Part shown: one piece after another, positions 27,127 to 36,883 of the stretch | Numbering within the stretch: position 1 is the stretch's first letter | Layout of the letters: the number at the start of each line of letters is the position of its first letter | Source of the DNA: Planctomycetaceae bacterium | Lineage (GTDB): Bacteria > Planctomycetota > Planctomycetia > Pirellulales > Pirellulaceae | DNA: 64,000 bases | Assembly (NCBI GenBank): GCA_020638995.1 | Contig: JACKHM010000002.1 | Location: forward strand, 992,001 to 1,056,000 | Reading direction: 5' to 3' | Position numbers and translations under genes: made by a program | The notes under the pieces: generated by a model | Told to the model about the DNA's origin: nothing | The model's database searches: none | The model's input: only the letters and a program-made list of their open reading frames with translations

Positions 27127-27939
27127 ATGTCGCTAACTTTTTTGACGATTGATGATGTTGCCGAGATGCTGCGGCTATCGCGAGACACGGTGTATCGGCT
27201 GGTGCAAAGCGGCCAACTGCCGGGCAAAAAGATCGGGCGTGCCTGGCGTTTTGCCGCCGAAGAAATCGAGTCGCACGTCGCTAAAGATTTTCGCGATGGC
27301 GAGCAAGCCAGGCAGGTTCGTGCGGCGTTTAGTGCGCGAGAGGAGGAACTTGTAAACACCATTCGAGAACGCAACGAAGAGCTGGATAGGATTAATCGCA
27401 AGTTGGAGGCAGAGGTCCGAGAGCGACAACATGCTGAAACGCATCTACGTGCCGTCTTTGAGAGCGTCGCCGACGGGCTAATTGTCGCCGACGAAAACCA
27501 CCGCATGGTTCTATTTAATAAGGCAGCCGAAGAAATATTAGGGATGGGGATCACGGAAGGAGATCCGGAATCTTGGCCGGAAATCTATGGCATTTACATG
27601 TCCGATGGCGAGACACCGTGCCCCGCCATCGAATTGCCGCTGGTACGAGCCGTACAAGGCGAACGAGTTGACCATGTCGAACTGATCATTCGCAATGCAT
27701 ATCTGTCCGAACCTGCATGGATTGCGTGCCGCGCCACTCCGATCACCGACAACACGGGCGTGTTGAAAGGCGGCGTCGTCGTATTCCACGACGTCACCGC
27801 GAGCAAGCGTGCCGAAGAAGAATTTCACCTCAGCGAACAACGGCTGAAAAATCTGCTAGATTGTTTGCCACAAGTGGCGCAAGCGATTGCTTTGGAAAGC
27901 CGGTCGCTCCCGCCACAACCTGGAGCGGCCGTCCTTTAA
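27127..27939 (+). CDS. excisionase-type HTH protein with coiled coil and PAS domain
   Basis: 270 residues. Residues 1-55 are a MerR/excisionase-type winged helix (LTIDDVAEMLRLSRDTVYRLVQSG, then GRAWRFAAEEIESHV). A coiled coil follows to about residue 105 (EEELVNTIRERNEELDRINRKL), then one PAS domain to about 235, with HLRAVFESVADGLIVADEN and VVVFHDVTASKRAEEE. The last 30 residues begin like a second PAS (LKNLLDCLPQ) but run into an unrelated tail and stop, so a larger sensor may have been truncated. No kinase or output domain beyond the HTH is seen, so it is probably a one-component sensor-regulator. thrC starts 51 bases downstream. Confidence 0.82.
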   Translation: MSLTFLTIDDVAEMLRLSRDTVYRLVQSGQLPGKKIGRAWRFAAEEIESHVAKDFRDGEQARQVRAAFSAREEELVNTIRERNEELDRINRKLEAEVRERQHAETHLRAVFESVADGLIVADENHRMVLFNKAAEEILGMGITEGDPESWPEIYGIYMSDGETPCPAIELPLVRAVQGERVDHVELIIRNAYLSEPAWIACRATPITDNTGVLKGGVVVFHDVTASKRAEEEFHLSEQRLKNLLDCLPQVAQAIALESRSLPPQPGAAVL

Positions 27940-27990
27940 TGAGCCGCGCCGGTTGTTTCCGGAACAAGGTGATCGCTCAAAGGAACGCAT

Positions 27991-29217
27991 ATGGCCTGCT
28001 ATGTCACGCATTTGGAAAGCGCCATCGATGGTACTCATCTCGCAGCAGGCGAACTGCAAACGATGCACAAAGATCGACCGTTGTGGGTGCGTTACGATTT
28101 AGAAGCGGTCGCTTCGACCTTCAAGAAAGAAATGCTATTGGGTCGCGAACCGACACTGTGGCGTTACCGCGAACTACTCCCCATCGCCGACGATCAGCAA
28201 ATTATTTCGCTCGGCGAAGGGATGAGTCCTCTGTTGGCTTGCACGCGTTTGGGGAAGCAGCTCGGCTTGAGCGATCTGTGGATCAAAGATGAATCTCAGC
28301 TTCCGACAGGCAGCTTCAAAAGTCGCGGGATGGCGTTGGCGATTACTATGGCGCACGGATTTGGGGTGAAGCGAGTCGCACTGCCATCCGCTGGAAACGC
28401 CGGCGGAGCGGCGGCGGCATACGGCGCACGCGCCGGAATCGAGGCGTATGTGTTCATGCCAGCCGATACACCGATGATCAATCAATACGAATGTGTCATG
28501 GGAGGTGCGAAGACTTTTGTTGCTAATGGACTGATCAACGATTGCGGTCGGATCGTTCGCGAGGGCAAGGAGCGAATGGGATGGTTTGATCTGTCCACGC
28601 TAAAAGAGCCGTATCGAATCGAAGGCAAGAAGACGATGGGACTAGAGCTTGCCGAGCAATTCGATTGGCAATTACCGGATGTCATCCTTTACCCTACCGG
28701 CGGCGGTACTGGATTGATTGGCATGTGGAAGGCGTTTAACGAACTGAGAGCCATAGGCTGGCTGGCCAGCGACAAACGTCCGCGAATGGTCGCAGTTCAA
28801 TCCGAAGGTTGTTGTCCCATCGTCACGGCATTCGAAAAGGGCGACCGGTTCGCTGAATTGCACCAAAACGCTGCGACAATTGCCAGCGGCATTCGTGTTC
28901 CGGCGGCAGTAGGTGACTTCATGATTCTCGACGCAATTCGCGAAAGTGGCGGGTGCGCCATTGCCGTCGAAGAATCTAAGATTCGCAATTGGATGCGTAC
29001 TGCAATGTCCCAAGAAGGAATCGCGGTATGCCCAGAAGCCGCCGCGTGTGTGGGCGCCATCGAGAAACTATCTGCATCAGGATGGATCAAACCAAACGAG
29101 CGGACAGTGATCTTTAACACAGGCGGCGCGCAGAAATATGTTGAGGCAATTCGCAGCGACCCCCGCCGAATTGACCTTGGTCAGCCTGTTGATTGGGACT
29201 GGATCGAAGACGTCTGA
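27991..29217 (+). CDS. thrC: threonine synthase
   Basis: 408 residues. PLP enzyme converting O-phosphohomoserine to threonine. The PLP lysine is in LPTGSFKSRGMALAI, the phosphate-binding loop is PTGGGTGLIGMWKAF, and ISLGEGMSPLLACTRLG and PSAGNAGGAAAAYGA are characteristic of the family. Many bacterial homologues carry a CxxC zinc ribbon before WVRYDLE; here residues 1-40 keep the length but no CxxC. AAGGA (27979-27983) supports ATG 27991. A general PLP fold-type II enzyme (such as threonine dehydratase) is the alternative, less likely given length and motifs. Confidence 0.9.
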   Translation: MACYVTHLESAIDGTHLAAGELQTMHKDRPLWVRYDLEAVASTFKKEMLLGREPTLWRYRELLPIADDQQIISLGEGMSPLLACTRLGKQLGLSDLWIKDESQLPTGSFKSRGMALAITMAHGFGVKRVALPSAGNAGGAAAAYGARAGIEAYVFMPADTPMINQYECVMGGAKTFVANGLINDCGRIVREGKERMGWFDLSTLKEPYRIEGKKTMGLELAEQFDWQLPDVILYPTGGGTGLIGMWKAFNELRAIGWLASDKRPRMVAVQSEGCCPIVTAFEKGDRFAELHQNAATIASGIRVPAAVGDFMILDAIRESGGCAIAVEESKIRNWMRTAMSQEGIAVCPEAAACVGAIEKLSASGWIKPNERTVIFNTGGAQKYVEAIRSDPRRIDLGQPVDWDWIEDV

Positions 29218-29229
29218 GCGACTTGTAGT

Positions 29230-32001
29230 ATGCACATTCGTAGGATTTTTCTGGGACTCGACCAACCGGCACTGCTTGCTGCTGCTCAGTATTTACTGAA
29301 CACCTATCGCAACGGCTTCACGGCCGACTTGAGCAACATTATCGTCGTCGTGCCGGGTCGCAGGGCAGGGCGGCGGTTACTCGAAATCATCGTCGAGGTG
29401 AGCGAGGCTGGTCGGTTGTTGCTCACGCCACCATTGATTGAAACCGTTGGCAAGGTACCCGAGCAACTTTATACGCCGCAAAGACCGTTCGCCGACGATT
29501 TGACCCAAGACTTAGCTTGGAAGCACGCTCTTCAGACCACGCCCGATAACTTCCTCGCGCCCGTCATTCCCAACCCGCCAGATGATGCTGACGAAGAACG
29601 CTGGCTTGAATTGGGAAGACTTTTTAGACGCCAGCATGTGGAACTTGCCGCCGACGCGATCGATTTCGGAGAAGTCGCTCGCCGCGGTGAGATGCTTGAG
29701 GGCTTTCACGAGACAGCACGTTGGCAGGCCATGGCCGTCGTTCAAGAGCGATTTCATCGAGTCCTTGATGGGCTCGAACTTTGGGACAAACAAACGGCCC
29801 GCCTTGTCGCGATCCAGAAACAGGAGTGCCATACCGACCGAGACTTAGTCGTTATTGGCACTGTTGATATGAATGTCGCGACACGGAAGATGCTCGATCA
29901 AGTGGCAGGACGAGTTACGGCTTTAATCTTTGCGCCGGAAGACTGGAGTGATCGTTTCGATGAACACGGCTGTCTAATTCCCGAGGCATGGCAAAACGCC
30001 GCGGTACCGCTCGCACCAGAACAAGTCGATGTCGTTAGTAGCCCGAACGATCAAGCACTCGCAGTCTTACGCCACATCGCAAGCTACGAGGGTAAGTATG
30101 GCGCAGACGAAATTACGATCGGCGTTCCAGACGAGCGTCTCATTCCGGACATCAATCGCGTGCTCGAGACACGTGGACTGACCACACGTTGGGGGCCAGG
30201 CCGCTCGTTGCTCGAAAGCGGCCCATGTACCTTTCTCGCGATCCTAGCAGACTACCTCGGCAACGAGTCGTTTCGTGGCTTTGCAGCGTTCGTCCGTCAT
30301 CCGGACGTGGAAACTTGGTTGAATCAAGGACGTGTTCCACCGGGCTGGCTCAGCGAGTTAGACGAATACCACGCGAACCACCTTCCCTATAGATTGCAGC
30401 AAACGCGCTGGCTGGGCCCGCGTGAGAAATCGGAGAGATTGCAGGCAGCTTACAAAGCGGTGCAAGGTCTACTGAAGCCGATCAATAGCACCAATCTGCT
30501 GATCACCCGATGGCCCGAACCGCTTTTACGAATCTTGTCGGAGGTCTACGGGGCTCGACGATTGCAACGGCTCGCGGTCACCGATCGGTCAACTCTGGCT
30601 GCCTGTGAAGCCATTCGCGACATCCTCGCGAGTTACTCCAATATTCCGGAATCATTACAGCCTCGCTTGTCTGCGGCCCGAGTAATCCGCTGGACACTGG
30701 ATCAACTCAGCAACGTACCGAGCCCCGCACCAGCCGACGAGTCAGCCATCGAGATGCTGGGTTGGCTGGAGTTGCCGCTGGATGACGCACCCGCGTTAGT
30801 CGTGACCAGTTTGAACGAAGCGTTCATTCCTGACTCGCTGAATTCCGACTTATTCTTGCCGAATTCATTGCGCACCCAGCTTGGGCTTCTAGATAATCCG
30901 CGGCGTTATGCGCGAGATGCTTACGCACTGAGCGTGATGCTCGAATCTCGTGAAGACCTCCATGTGATTGTTGGCCGTCGCAATCACGATGGTGACCCAA
31001 TGGTGCCAAGCCGTCTCTTGTTCGCCACGGAGGGAAACGAGATCGCCGAGCGTGCTCTACACTTCTTCAGTCCCGTGGCTGACGAGATGCCGTCGCAACC
31101 GACGCCAATACAAAAGCCCACCGACTCCGCGGGCGAAGGGCTCAAAGTGCCGCAACCTCAGCCGCTGGACACACCTGTCACTCGGATGTCGGTAACGAGC
31201 TTCCGCGACTATATCGCTTGCCCCTATCGCTATTACCTCCGACACATCCTCAAGCTACGCGCGGCACACGACCATGCTGACGAACTTGACGGCGCGGCGT
31301 TTGGCTCATTAGCCCACGACGTATTGCGTACCTTTGGGTCCAGCCACGATCGCGACTCGACGGACGTCGAACAAATTCGCAGGATACTCCACGAGGCCTT
31401 GAACCAATGTGTTGCCAAGGAGTTTGGTCGCAATACAATGGCCGTCGTCCATGTTCAAGTTGAACAACTTCGCTTGCGGCTGAATGCTTTTGCCGAGAAG
31501 CAGGCGCAATGGGCCGCACAAGGCTGGCGCATCGAACACACGGAGGTCCCGACCGACCAACACCAAACCGCAGAGTTGATAGTCGACGGCGAACCGATGC
31601 AGTTGACGGGTCGCATAGATCGTATTGACGTGAATGAGCACACGGGTGAACGCTTGGTATTCGACTACAAGACCTCCGACGCCAGCAAGAGTCCGGAGGA
31701 TGCTCATCAGCACCGCGGCGAGTGGGTCGACCTGCAGTTGCCGCTGTATCGACACCTTTTACAAGCACTGGGCATCGCGGGGCCCGTGCGTCTTGGTTAT
31801 ATCACGCTCTCCAAGGACACAAGTCGCATCGACTTTCTCGAAGCCCAATGGAGCGAAGATGACCTGGCCCAAGCCGACGCGCGTGCTTCCGAAATTGTTC
31901 GGTGCGTTCGGCGGGAACACTTTTGGCCGCCGACGGATCCGCCACCCGACTTTTCGGAGGATTTTGCGGCGATATGTCAGGATCGCGTCTTCGCCAACTA
32001 A
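29230..32001 (+). CDS. AddB/RecB-family protein with PD-(D/E)XK nuclease
   Basis: 923 residues. The N-terminal half resembles the inactivated helicase core of AddB (NIIVVVPGRRAGRRLLEIIVE near residue 37). The C-terminal nuclease starts with SFRDYIACPYRYYLRHILKLR, then GAAFGSLAHDVLRTFG, and has the catalytic RIDRIDVNEHTGERLVFDYKTSD with D-x-K. AddB proteins with an iron-sulfur cluster need three more C-terminal cysteines; only one (AAICQDRVFAN) is present, so the cluster is probably lacking. It starts 12 bases after thrC. The AddA helicase partner is not in the window. Role: processing of double-strand breaks before RecA loading. Confidence 0.85.
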   Translation: MHIRRIFLGLDQPALLAAAQYLLNTYRNGFTADLSNIIVVVPGRRAGRRLLEIIVEVSEAGRLLLTPPLIETVGKVPEQLYTPQRPFADDLTQDLAWKHALQTTPDNFLAPVIPNPPDDADEERWLELGRLFRRQHVELAADAIDFGEVARRGEMLEGFHETARWQAMAVVQERFHRVLDGLELWDKQTARLVAIQKQECHTDRDLVVIGTVDMNVATRKMLDQVAGRVTALIFAPEDWSDRFDEHGCLIPEAWQNAAVPLAPEQVDVVSSPNDQALAVLRHIASYEGKYGADEITIGVPDERLIPDINRVLETRGLTTRWGPGRSLLESGPCTFLAILADYLGNESFRGFAAFVRHPDVETWLNQGRVPPGWLSELDEYHANHLPYRLQQTRWLGPREKSERLQAAYKAVQGLLKPINSTNLLITRWPEPLLRILSEVYGARRLQRLAVTDRSTLAACEAIRDILASYSNIPESLQPRLSAARVIRWTLDQLSNVPSPAPADESAIEMLGWLELPLDDAPALVVTSLNEAFIPDSLNSDLFLPNSLRTQLGLLDNPRRYARDAYALSVMLESREDLHVIVGRRNHDGDPMVPSRLLFATEGNEIAERALHFFSPVADEMPSQPTPIQKPTDSAGEGLKVPQPQPLDTPVTRMSVTSFRDYIACPYRYYLRHILKLRAAHDHADELDGAAFGSLAHDVLRTFGSSHDRDSTDVEQIRRILHEALNQCVAKEFGRNTMAVVHVQVEQLRLRLNAFAEKQAQWAAQGWRIEHTEVPTDQHQTAELIVDGEPMQLTGRIDRIDVNEHTGERLVFDYKTSDASKSPEDAHQHRGEWVDLQLPLYRHLLQALGIAGPVRLGYITLSKDTSRIDFLEAQWSEDDLAQADARASEIVRCVRREHFWPPTDPPPDFSEDFAAICQDRVFAN

Positions 32002-32005
32002 GCGG

Positions 32006-33328
32006 TCATTCTGCGGCAAGACTTACGCAAACCACTTCCTTGTCGTTGCGAGCAAATACGGATTTATTCGCGAACGCGGGATGACTCCAGACCACCTCAC
32101 GTCCAAAACATTCATTGGTCGGATCGAGGACATGAAAGCGGCTAATCTCTTGATACCTTTTGTCGGTAAGGTCTGCCAGAATCAGGTCACCCGTCTCGCT
32201 GAACAGAAAGAATCGATCCTCGTGACGTACGATGAATGCCGTACCATGTGAAGCACGCCGATCTCCGCCGCTGGTCGGTTGGAATGTCTCCCACAATCGC
32301 TCGGCGTTGTCCAATCGCACCGCCATCAGTGATCCAATCTGGCAATCGTTGCCATAGATCACTCCATCTACGATTTGCGGGGTGCTGTTACAGCAATAGA
32401 CGGCATCCTTCGGCTTGCCGCGCCACTCGATCTCTGCGCCAGGTTTGTCATCATTGAGTTTGACCAAGGCACCGACTCCGCCGATACCGCTGGCGAACAG
32501 GTAGCTGCCAACTTTGCGTGGTACCGTAACCGACATTCCGTAAGCCGGCTTTAACTCGACCGACCAATAGACTTCACCAGTCAATGGATTCAGGCTGTTC
32601 AGCGATTCTGGGTGCCAAATCAACAGTTGCTTTACTCCAGCGTGTTCGATCATCGTAGGCGGGCAATAACCCTGCTCTGTGGCTGTGAGTGCTCGCCAAA
32701 CTTCTTGCCCAGTTTTCTTATCGAACGCTACGGCAACACTACCCTTGCCGCCCACGATGCAATACAGTAACTCGCCATCAACCAACGGATGCGCAGCGAA
32801 TCCCCAGATCGGCGTTGAGGCTTGGTAGTCGTCGACGAAATTCTTCTTCCAAATGACGACGCCGGTTGCCGCATCAAGGCAGGTCAAGTCACCGTGGGCC
32901 CCCAATGCGTAGACGCATCCATCATTCACAGTCGGCGTACACCTAGGCCCAGACGGATAGGACAGTTCGTACGGCCTGTCATATGCGTACTGCCAACGTG
33001 TGGCGCCCGATTCGGCATCCATACATATGATTCGCTCTTGCCCAGTCAACCGACTCCGTGTGCCCGGACTATTCGCGATCTCTCCCGATTTCAACTCGTA
33101 GTCCATGACAAATACTCGACCGTTTGCGACCGCCGGTCCCGAGTATCCCAGCCCAACTGCGGATCGCCATTTGATTTGAAGCCCGTCTTCTGGAAAGCTC
33201 TCGACGATGCCCTTCTCGCGCCACACGCTGTCTCGCTCCGGACCCAACCACTGGGGCCAATCAGCGCCCCGGACGGGATTCGACGTTAGAAGCACAAGCA
33301 ATGCACTGTAGGTTAGGGCAGATTTCAT
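32006..33328 (-). CDS. secreted PQQ-type beta-propeller protein
   Basis: 440 residues with a signal peptide (ALTYSALLVLLTSNPVRGA). The mature start ADWPQWLGPERDSVW is the hallmark of this planctomycete family. Blades recur through the body, for example GQERIICMDAESGATRWQYAYD, GDLTCLDAATGVVIWKKNF and LNPLTGEVYWSVELKP, with the W-containing end typical of PQQ-dehydrogenase or BamB-like repeats. PQQ or metal-binding residues are not evident, so it may be a structural propeller. Convergent with the AddB-like gene (4-base gap). Paralogue of the gene at 35458. Confidence 0.88.
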   Translation of the reverse strand: MKSALTYSALLVLLTSNPVRGADWPQWLGPERDSVWREKGIVESFPEDGLQIKWRSAVGLGYSGPAVANGRVFVMDYELKSGEIANSPGTRSRLTGQERIICMDAESGATRWQYAYDRPYELSYPSGPRCTPTVNDGCVYALGAHGDLTCLDAATGVVIWKKNFVDDYQASTPIWGFAAHPLVDGELLYCIVGGKGSVAVAFDKKTGQEVWRALTATEQGYCPPTMIEHAGVKQLLIWHPESLNSLNPLTGEVYWSVELKPAYGMSVTVPRKVGSYLFASGIGGVGALVKLNDDKPGAEIEWRGKPKDAVYCCNSTPQIVDGVIYGNDCQIGSLMAVRLDNAERLWETFQPTSGGDRRASHGTAFIVRHEDRFFLFSETGDLILADLTDKRYQEISRFHVLDPTNECFGREVVWSHPAFANKSVFARNDKEVVCVSLAAE

Positions 33329-33455
33329 GGCAGTCTCGATCCTTTGTGTTCTTTGTTAGCGGCGAGGGCCTCATTGTAGACAACGACCGACAACACTACC
33401 AAGTCGCAGCACCACATCGCATCAGAACGTCTTGCTAGAAAACGCAGGGCGTGCC

Positions 33456-35270
33456 CTAAGCCCGTTTTCGTGAATCGCGCCGTCTATCGGTTTCGGATAG
33501 AATCATTTTGCGGAGTCTGATTTGGGAAGGGGTAACCTCGACAAGTTCATCGTCCTCGATGTATTCAAGGGCCGCTTCGAGTGACAGCTTGCGGGGCGGT
33601 TTGAGCATGATATTGTCATCGCTGCCCGAGGCTCGCATATTGGTCAGCTTTTTCTCTTTCGACGGATTCACCGGCATGTCGTTGTCACGACTGTTCTCGC
33701 CAACGATCATGCCTTCGTAAATAACATCCCCAGGAGCAACGAACAAATCTGCGCGTTGCTGAAGGCTGTCGAGTGCAAAGCCAACCGCCTTGCCCGGCAC
33801 CATCGACACGAGGACTCCGTTAGGACGACGTGGAATGTCACCCTCGATCGGACGGTACTCGGCAAAGCGATGATGAATAATTGCCGTGCCCTGCGTGGCG
33901 TTGAGCAAGCGAGTTCGCAAGCCGATGAGGCCGCGTGCAGGGATGATGAAGTCTGCGTGCGTGTACTCGCCATGAGCTGTCATATGTTCCAAAGCTCCTC
34001 GACGTTCGCCGACCAACTCCATTACCGGACCAAACTTGTCTGTCGGCACTTCAATCACAAGCGACTCGAAAGGCTCTTCTTTCACACCGTTGTTATCGCG
34101 TGTGATGACGTGTGGCTTTCCGACGGAGAGTTCAAATCCTTCGCGACGCATCGTCTCGATCAACACCGATAAATGGAGGACGCCACGACCGGATACGGCC
34201 ATTGCGTCCGTGCCTTCGATCGGGCGGACTCGCAGCGCGACGTTCCGCTCAAGTTCCTTCTGAAGCCGAGCCTTCAACTGGCGTGTCGTCACAAACTTGC
34301 CCTCTTTTCCAACCAACGGAGAACTGTTGATAGTGAACACCATCTCCAAGGTTGGTTCGTCGACTTTCAGTCGCGGCATGGCGACAGGACGCGTCGCATC
34401 GCAAATCGTATCCCCAATCTCTACACCTTCGAGACCAAGAATCGCGACCACATCGCCAGCAGACGCCGATTCGACCTCGACACGTCCCAATTTGTCAAAG
34501 ACATGCAACCCGCTGATCTTGGTATTAACGACCTTGTCATTCGCTTGCATCAAAGCGACGCTTTGCCCCCGCTTGATGCTGCCAGCCTGAATTCTCCCAA
34601 CCGCGATGCGACCGACAAAAGCCGACCAGTCGAGCGTCGTCACCAACATCTGCAACGGTGAATCGGGATCGACCTGCGGACCGGGGACTTGCTCTAGCAC
34701 CATATCAAGTAGCGGTGCCATTGACGAAGTCGGCACATTCGGATCGCTTGTCGCGTAGCCGTCTTTGCCGCTGGCAAACAGGTGTGGGAAATCGTCCAGG
34801 TGATCATCCGCGCCCAACTCCATCAGCAACTCGAACGCTTTGTCGAGGACTTCCATCGCGCGTGCATCGCCCCGATCAATCTTATTGACCACGACGATTG
34901 GCTTCAGACCAAATTCGAGAGCCTTCGCGAGCACAAAGCGAGTTTGAGGAAGCGGACCTTCCGCTGCATCGATCAACAAGATTGCTCCATCGGCCATTCG
35001 AACAACGCGTTCAACTTCTCCGCCAAAGTCGGCATGGCCCGGCGTGTCAATGATGTTGATCTTCACATCCTTGTAGGTGAGGGCAATGTTTTTCGCAAGA
35101 ATCGTAATCCCCCGTTCTCGCTCCAAGTCATTGGAATCGAGGATGCAATCACCTTGCAGCTGGCTGTCTCGAAACTGCCCGCTTTGCCGCAGTAGCGCAT
35201 CTACTAGCGTTGTTTTACCATGGTCGACGTGGGCGATAATGACGATGTTTCGGATGTCTTCGCGGCGCAT
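33456..35270 (-). CDS. typA: translational GTPase TypA/BipA
   Basis: 604 residues. G1 is IIAHVDHGKTTLVD, G2 region RGITILAKN, G3 DTPGHADFGGEVERV, G4 NKIDRGDARAMEVLD. Domain II and EF-G-like domain III/V follow, and the C-terminal TypA domain contains GTAIIHHRFAEYRPIEG and VNPSKEKKLTNMRASGSDD. A ribosome-binding GTPase involved in stress adaptation and ribosome assembly. It lies between two same-strand PQQ-type propeller genes. Confidence 0.97.
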   Translation of the reverse strand: MRREDIRNIVIIAHVDHGKTTLVDALLRQSGQFRDSQLQGDCILDSNDLERERGITILAKNIALTYKDVKINIIDTPGHADFGGEVERVVRMADGAILLIDAAEGPLPQTRFVLAKALEFGLKPIVVVNKIDRGDARAMEVLDKAFELLMELGADDHLDDFPHLFASGKDGYATSDPNVPTSSMAPLLDMVLEQVPGPQVDPDSPLQMLVTTLDWSAFVGRIAVGRIQAGSIKRGQSVALMQANDKVVNTKISGLHVFDKLGRVEVESASAGDVVAILGLEGVEIGDTICDATRPVAMPRLKVDEPTLEMVFTINSSPLVGKEGKFVTTRQLKARLQKELERNVALRVRPIEGTDAMAVSGRGVLHLSVLIETMRREGFELSVGKPHVITRDNNGVKEEPFESLVIEVPTDKFGPVMELVGERRGALEHMTAHGEYTHADFIIPARGLIGLRTRLLNATQGTAIIHHRFAEYRPIEGDIPRRPNGVLVSMVPGKAVGFALDSLQQRADLFVAPGDVIYEGMIVGENSRDNDMPVNPSKEKKLTNMRASGSDDNIMLKPPRKLSLEAALEYIEDDELVEVTPSQIRLRKMILSETDRRRDSRKRA

Positions 35271-35422
35271 GATGGACTAGCCGAGGGTATTCGTGAGGGT
35301 AAAAGCCCCTCATCCTAGCAAATGGTTTTACAAATCCGGAAGACCACGCGTTTGGCTGCTCTGTGAAACCGCTAGCGTCTCTCACCCGCTGACTGCTGCG
35401 TTTGCAACAGGACCAGTCTTCA

Positions 35423-35451
35423 GACACACGGCTAGAAAACTGGCGGCCACC
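35423..35451 (+). repeat. short dispersed intergenic repeat, diverged copy
   Basis: The 3' part, CTAGAAAACTGGCGGCCACC (35432-35451), resembles the TGGAAAGT-GGCCAC repeat elsewhere in the window. It sits beside the end of the second propeller gene. Confidence 0.4.
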
Positions 35452-35457
35452 ATGAAT

Positions 35458-36741
35458 TTACCGGCCAATTGCGTAAAGCGCTTCAAAAGTTCGCAAGTAG
35501 ATGCGGCCATTTGACACCGCAGGTGACGCGGATATCGACTCGCCCATGTCGTTTTGTGATAAAATCTCGAATTTCTTTCCGGGCTTCACGACCGTGATCA
35601 CACCGTTACGCGCCGTGAGATACACCTTACCATCGGCGTATAGCGGCGATGCTCGATGACGATCTCGCGTCGTTCGCTCTTCATAGAACTCTTCCCCTGT
35701 CTCCGCATCCACACAGACTAAATTCCCGTTCTCGCGACACAGATAGACCAAACCATCATGATAAAGCGGTGAAGGAACATCGGGCGTCCCAGCATCTCGC
35801 TTCCAGTGTAGCGCCTCGGTGTTGTCGGAAACGTCCCCGCGAATGTCGGGACGCAGACTTACAACCTCTTTACCTTTGGCCGACGGCACGATAATCCTGC
35901 CGGGAGTCGCCAAGGGCGAAGCGACAAAACGCAAAGTCGGATGGTATGCGGCACCTTGTGGGTTCAAGCAGTACCGCCATAGCTCGGCACCGTCAACCAA
36001 ACTGTGTGCCATCACGTAATCGCCGCCGTGCGTAATCAAGAACTCTCGCGCGTCATCCCGATAGAGCATTGGTGACGCGTAGGAGTGTTCGTTTTCTTTG
36101 GCAGCGCCGGTGACGCGGGGTTGCTTCCAAATTTCCTTCGCGGAAACTGCGTCAAGGCAGACTACGAGCGCTTCGCGAGTGTCGGGGTTGCCTTCACCGT
36201 GAATGAACTGAAAGTACAATCGACCCTCGTCCAGTACCGGCGTGCTCGTCATTCCAAAGGCAATGTTGAACGGGCCATAGCGGTCTTGCAAGTTGAATCG
36301 ATAGACTTCGTCTCCGTCCATCGTGTAGCAACCCATCATACCGTTCGCCATCATCGTCCACACATGCTTGCCATCGGTGCTGGCCGAGGGTGACGCGGAG
36401 TTTCCTTCGTCACCGCGGACGTCCGTGTTCCCGGTTGCGATGGTTCGTTGCCACAACAACTCGCCTTCGGTGCTGACACAAATCAACAACAGATCGCTGC
36501 CGGAAACGCTGGTCACAAAGATGCGGCCACTTGCAATCACGGGCGTCGACCCAGCCGCGCCGGGCATGGCCAGTCGCCAAGCAATGTTTTCTGTCTTCGA
36601 CCATTTCGTTGGCAAATTTGTTTCTTCGCTCACGCCGTCGAACCGCGCACCGCGCCACTGCGGCCAATCAGCCCGGACCGCAGCTGCCATCAGATAAGAA
36701 CAAGCTAAAGCCAAAGCGCAGACAAAGTGGTAGGGTTTCAT
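35458..36741 (-). CDS. secreted PQQ-type beta-propeller protein
   Basis: 427 residues. Signal peptide FVCALALACSYLMAAAVRA, then DWPQWRGARFDGVSEETNLPTKW, the same entry motif as the paralogue at 32006. Repeated blades are visible at GELLWQRTIATGNTDVRGDE, DAVSAKEIWKQPRVTG, GNLVCVDAETGEEFYEE and GKVYLTARNGVITVVKPGKK. The last, EILSQNDMGESISASPAVSNGRIYLRT, closes the propeller. Presumed periplasmic; catalytic role not established. Confidence 0.9.
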   Translation of the reverse strand: MKPYHFVCALALACSYLMAAAVRADWPQWRGARFDGVSEETNLPTKWSKTENIAWRLAMPGAAGSTPVIASGRIFVTSVSGSDLLLICVSTEGELLWQRTIATGNTDVRGDEGNSASPSASTDGKHVWTMMANGMMGCYTMDGDEVYRFNLQDRYGPFNIAFGMTSTPVLDEGRLYFQFIHGEGNPDTREALVVCLDAVSAKEIWKQPRVTGAAKENEHSYASPMLYRDDAREFLITHGGDYVMAHSLVDGAELWRYCLNPQGAAYHPTLRFVASPLATPGRIIVPSAKGKEVVSLRPDIRGDVSDNTEALHWKRDAGTPDVPSPLYHDGLVYLCRENGNLVCVDAETGEEFYEERTTRDRHRASPLYADGKVYLTARNGVITVVKPGKKFEILSQNDMGESISASPAVSNGRIYLRTFEALYAIGR

Positions 36742-36883
36742 CGAGTCGTCTCTTGGAGGATAGATGGGCGGCTAAGGCTGGCTAGTGTGCCTGAACATGC
36801 CCCGGTGGTCAAGCGTTCGCCGAATGGCAAAGCCTGCACACCGCAGCTAGAATCTGGTGGAGGCAGAAGTTTGGCGGAGTTCC

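Noticed and set aside
33434..33457. further copy of the short intergenic repeat near the end of typA
   Set aside because: Only CTAGAAAAC is shared; too short to count.
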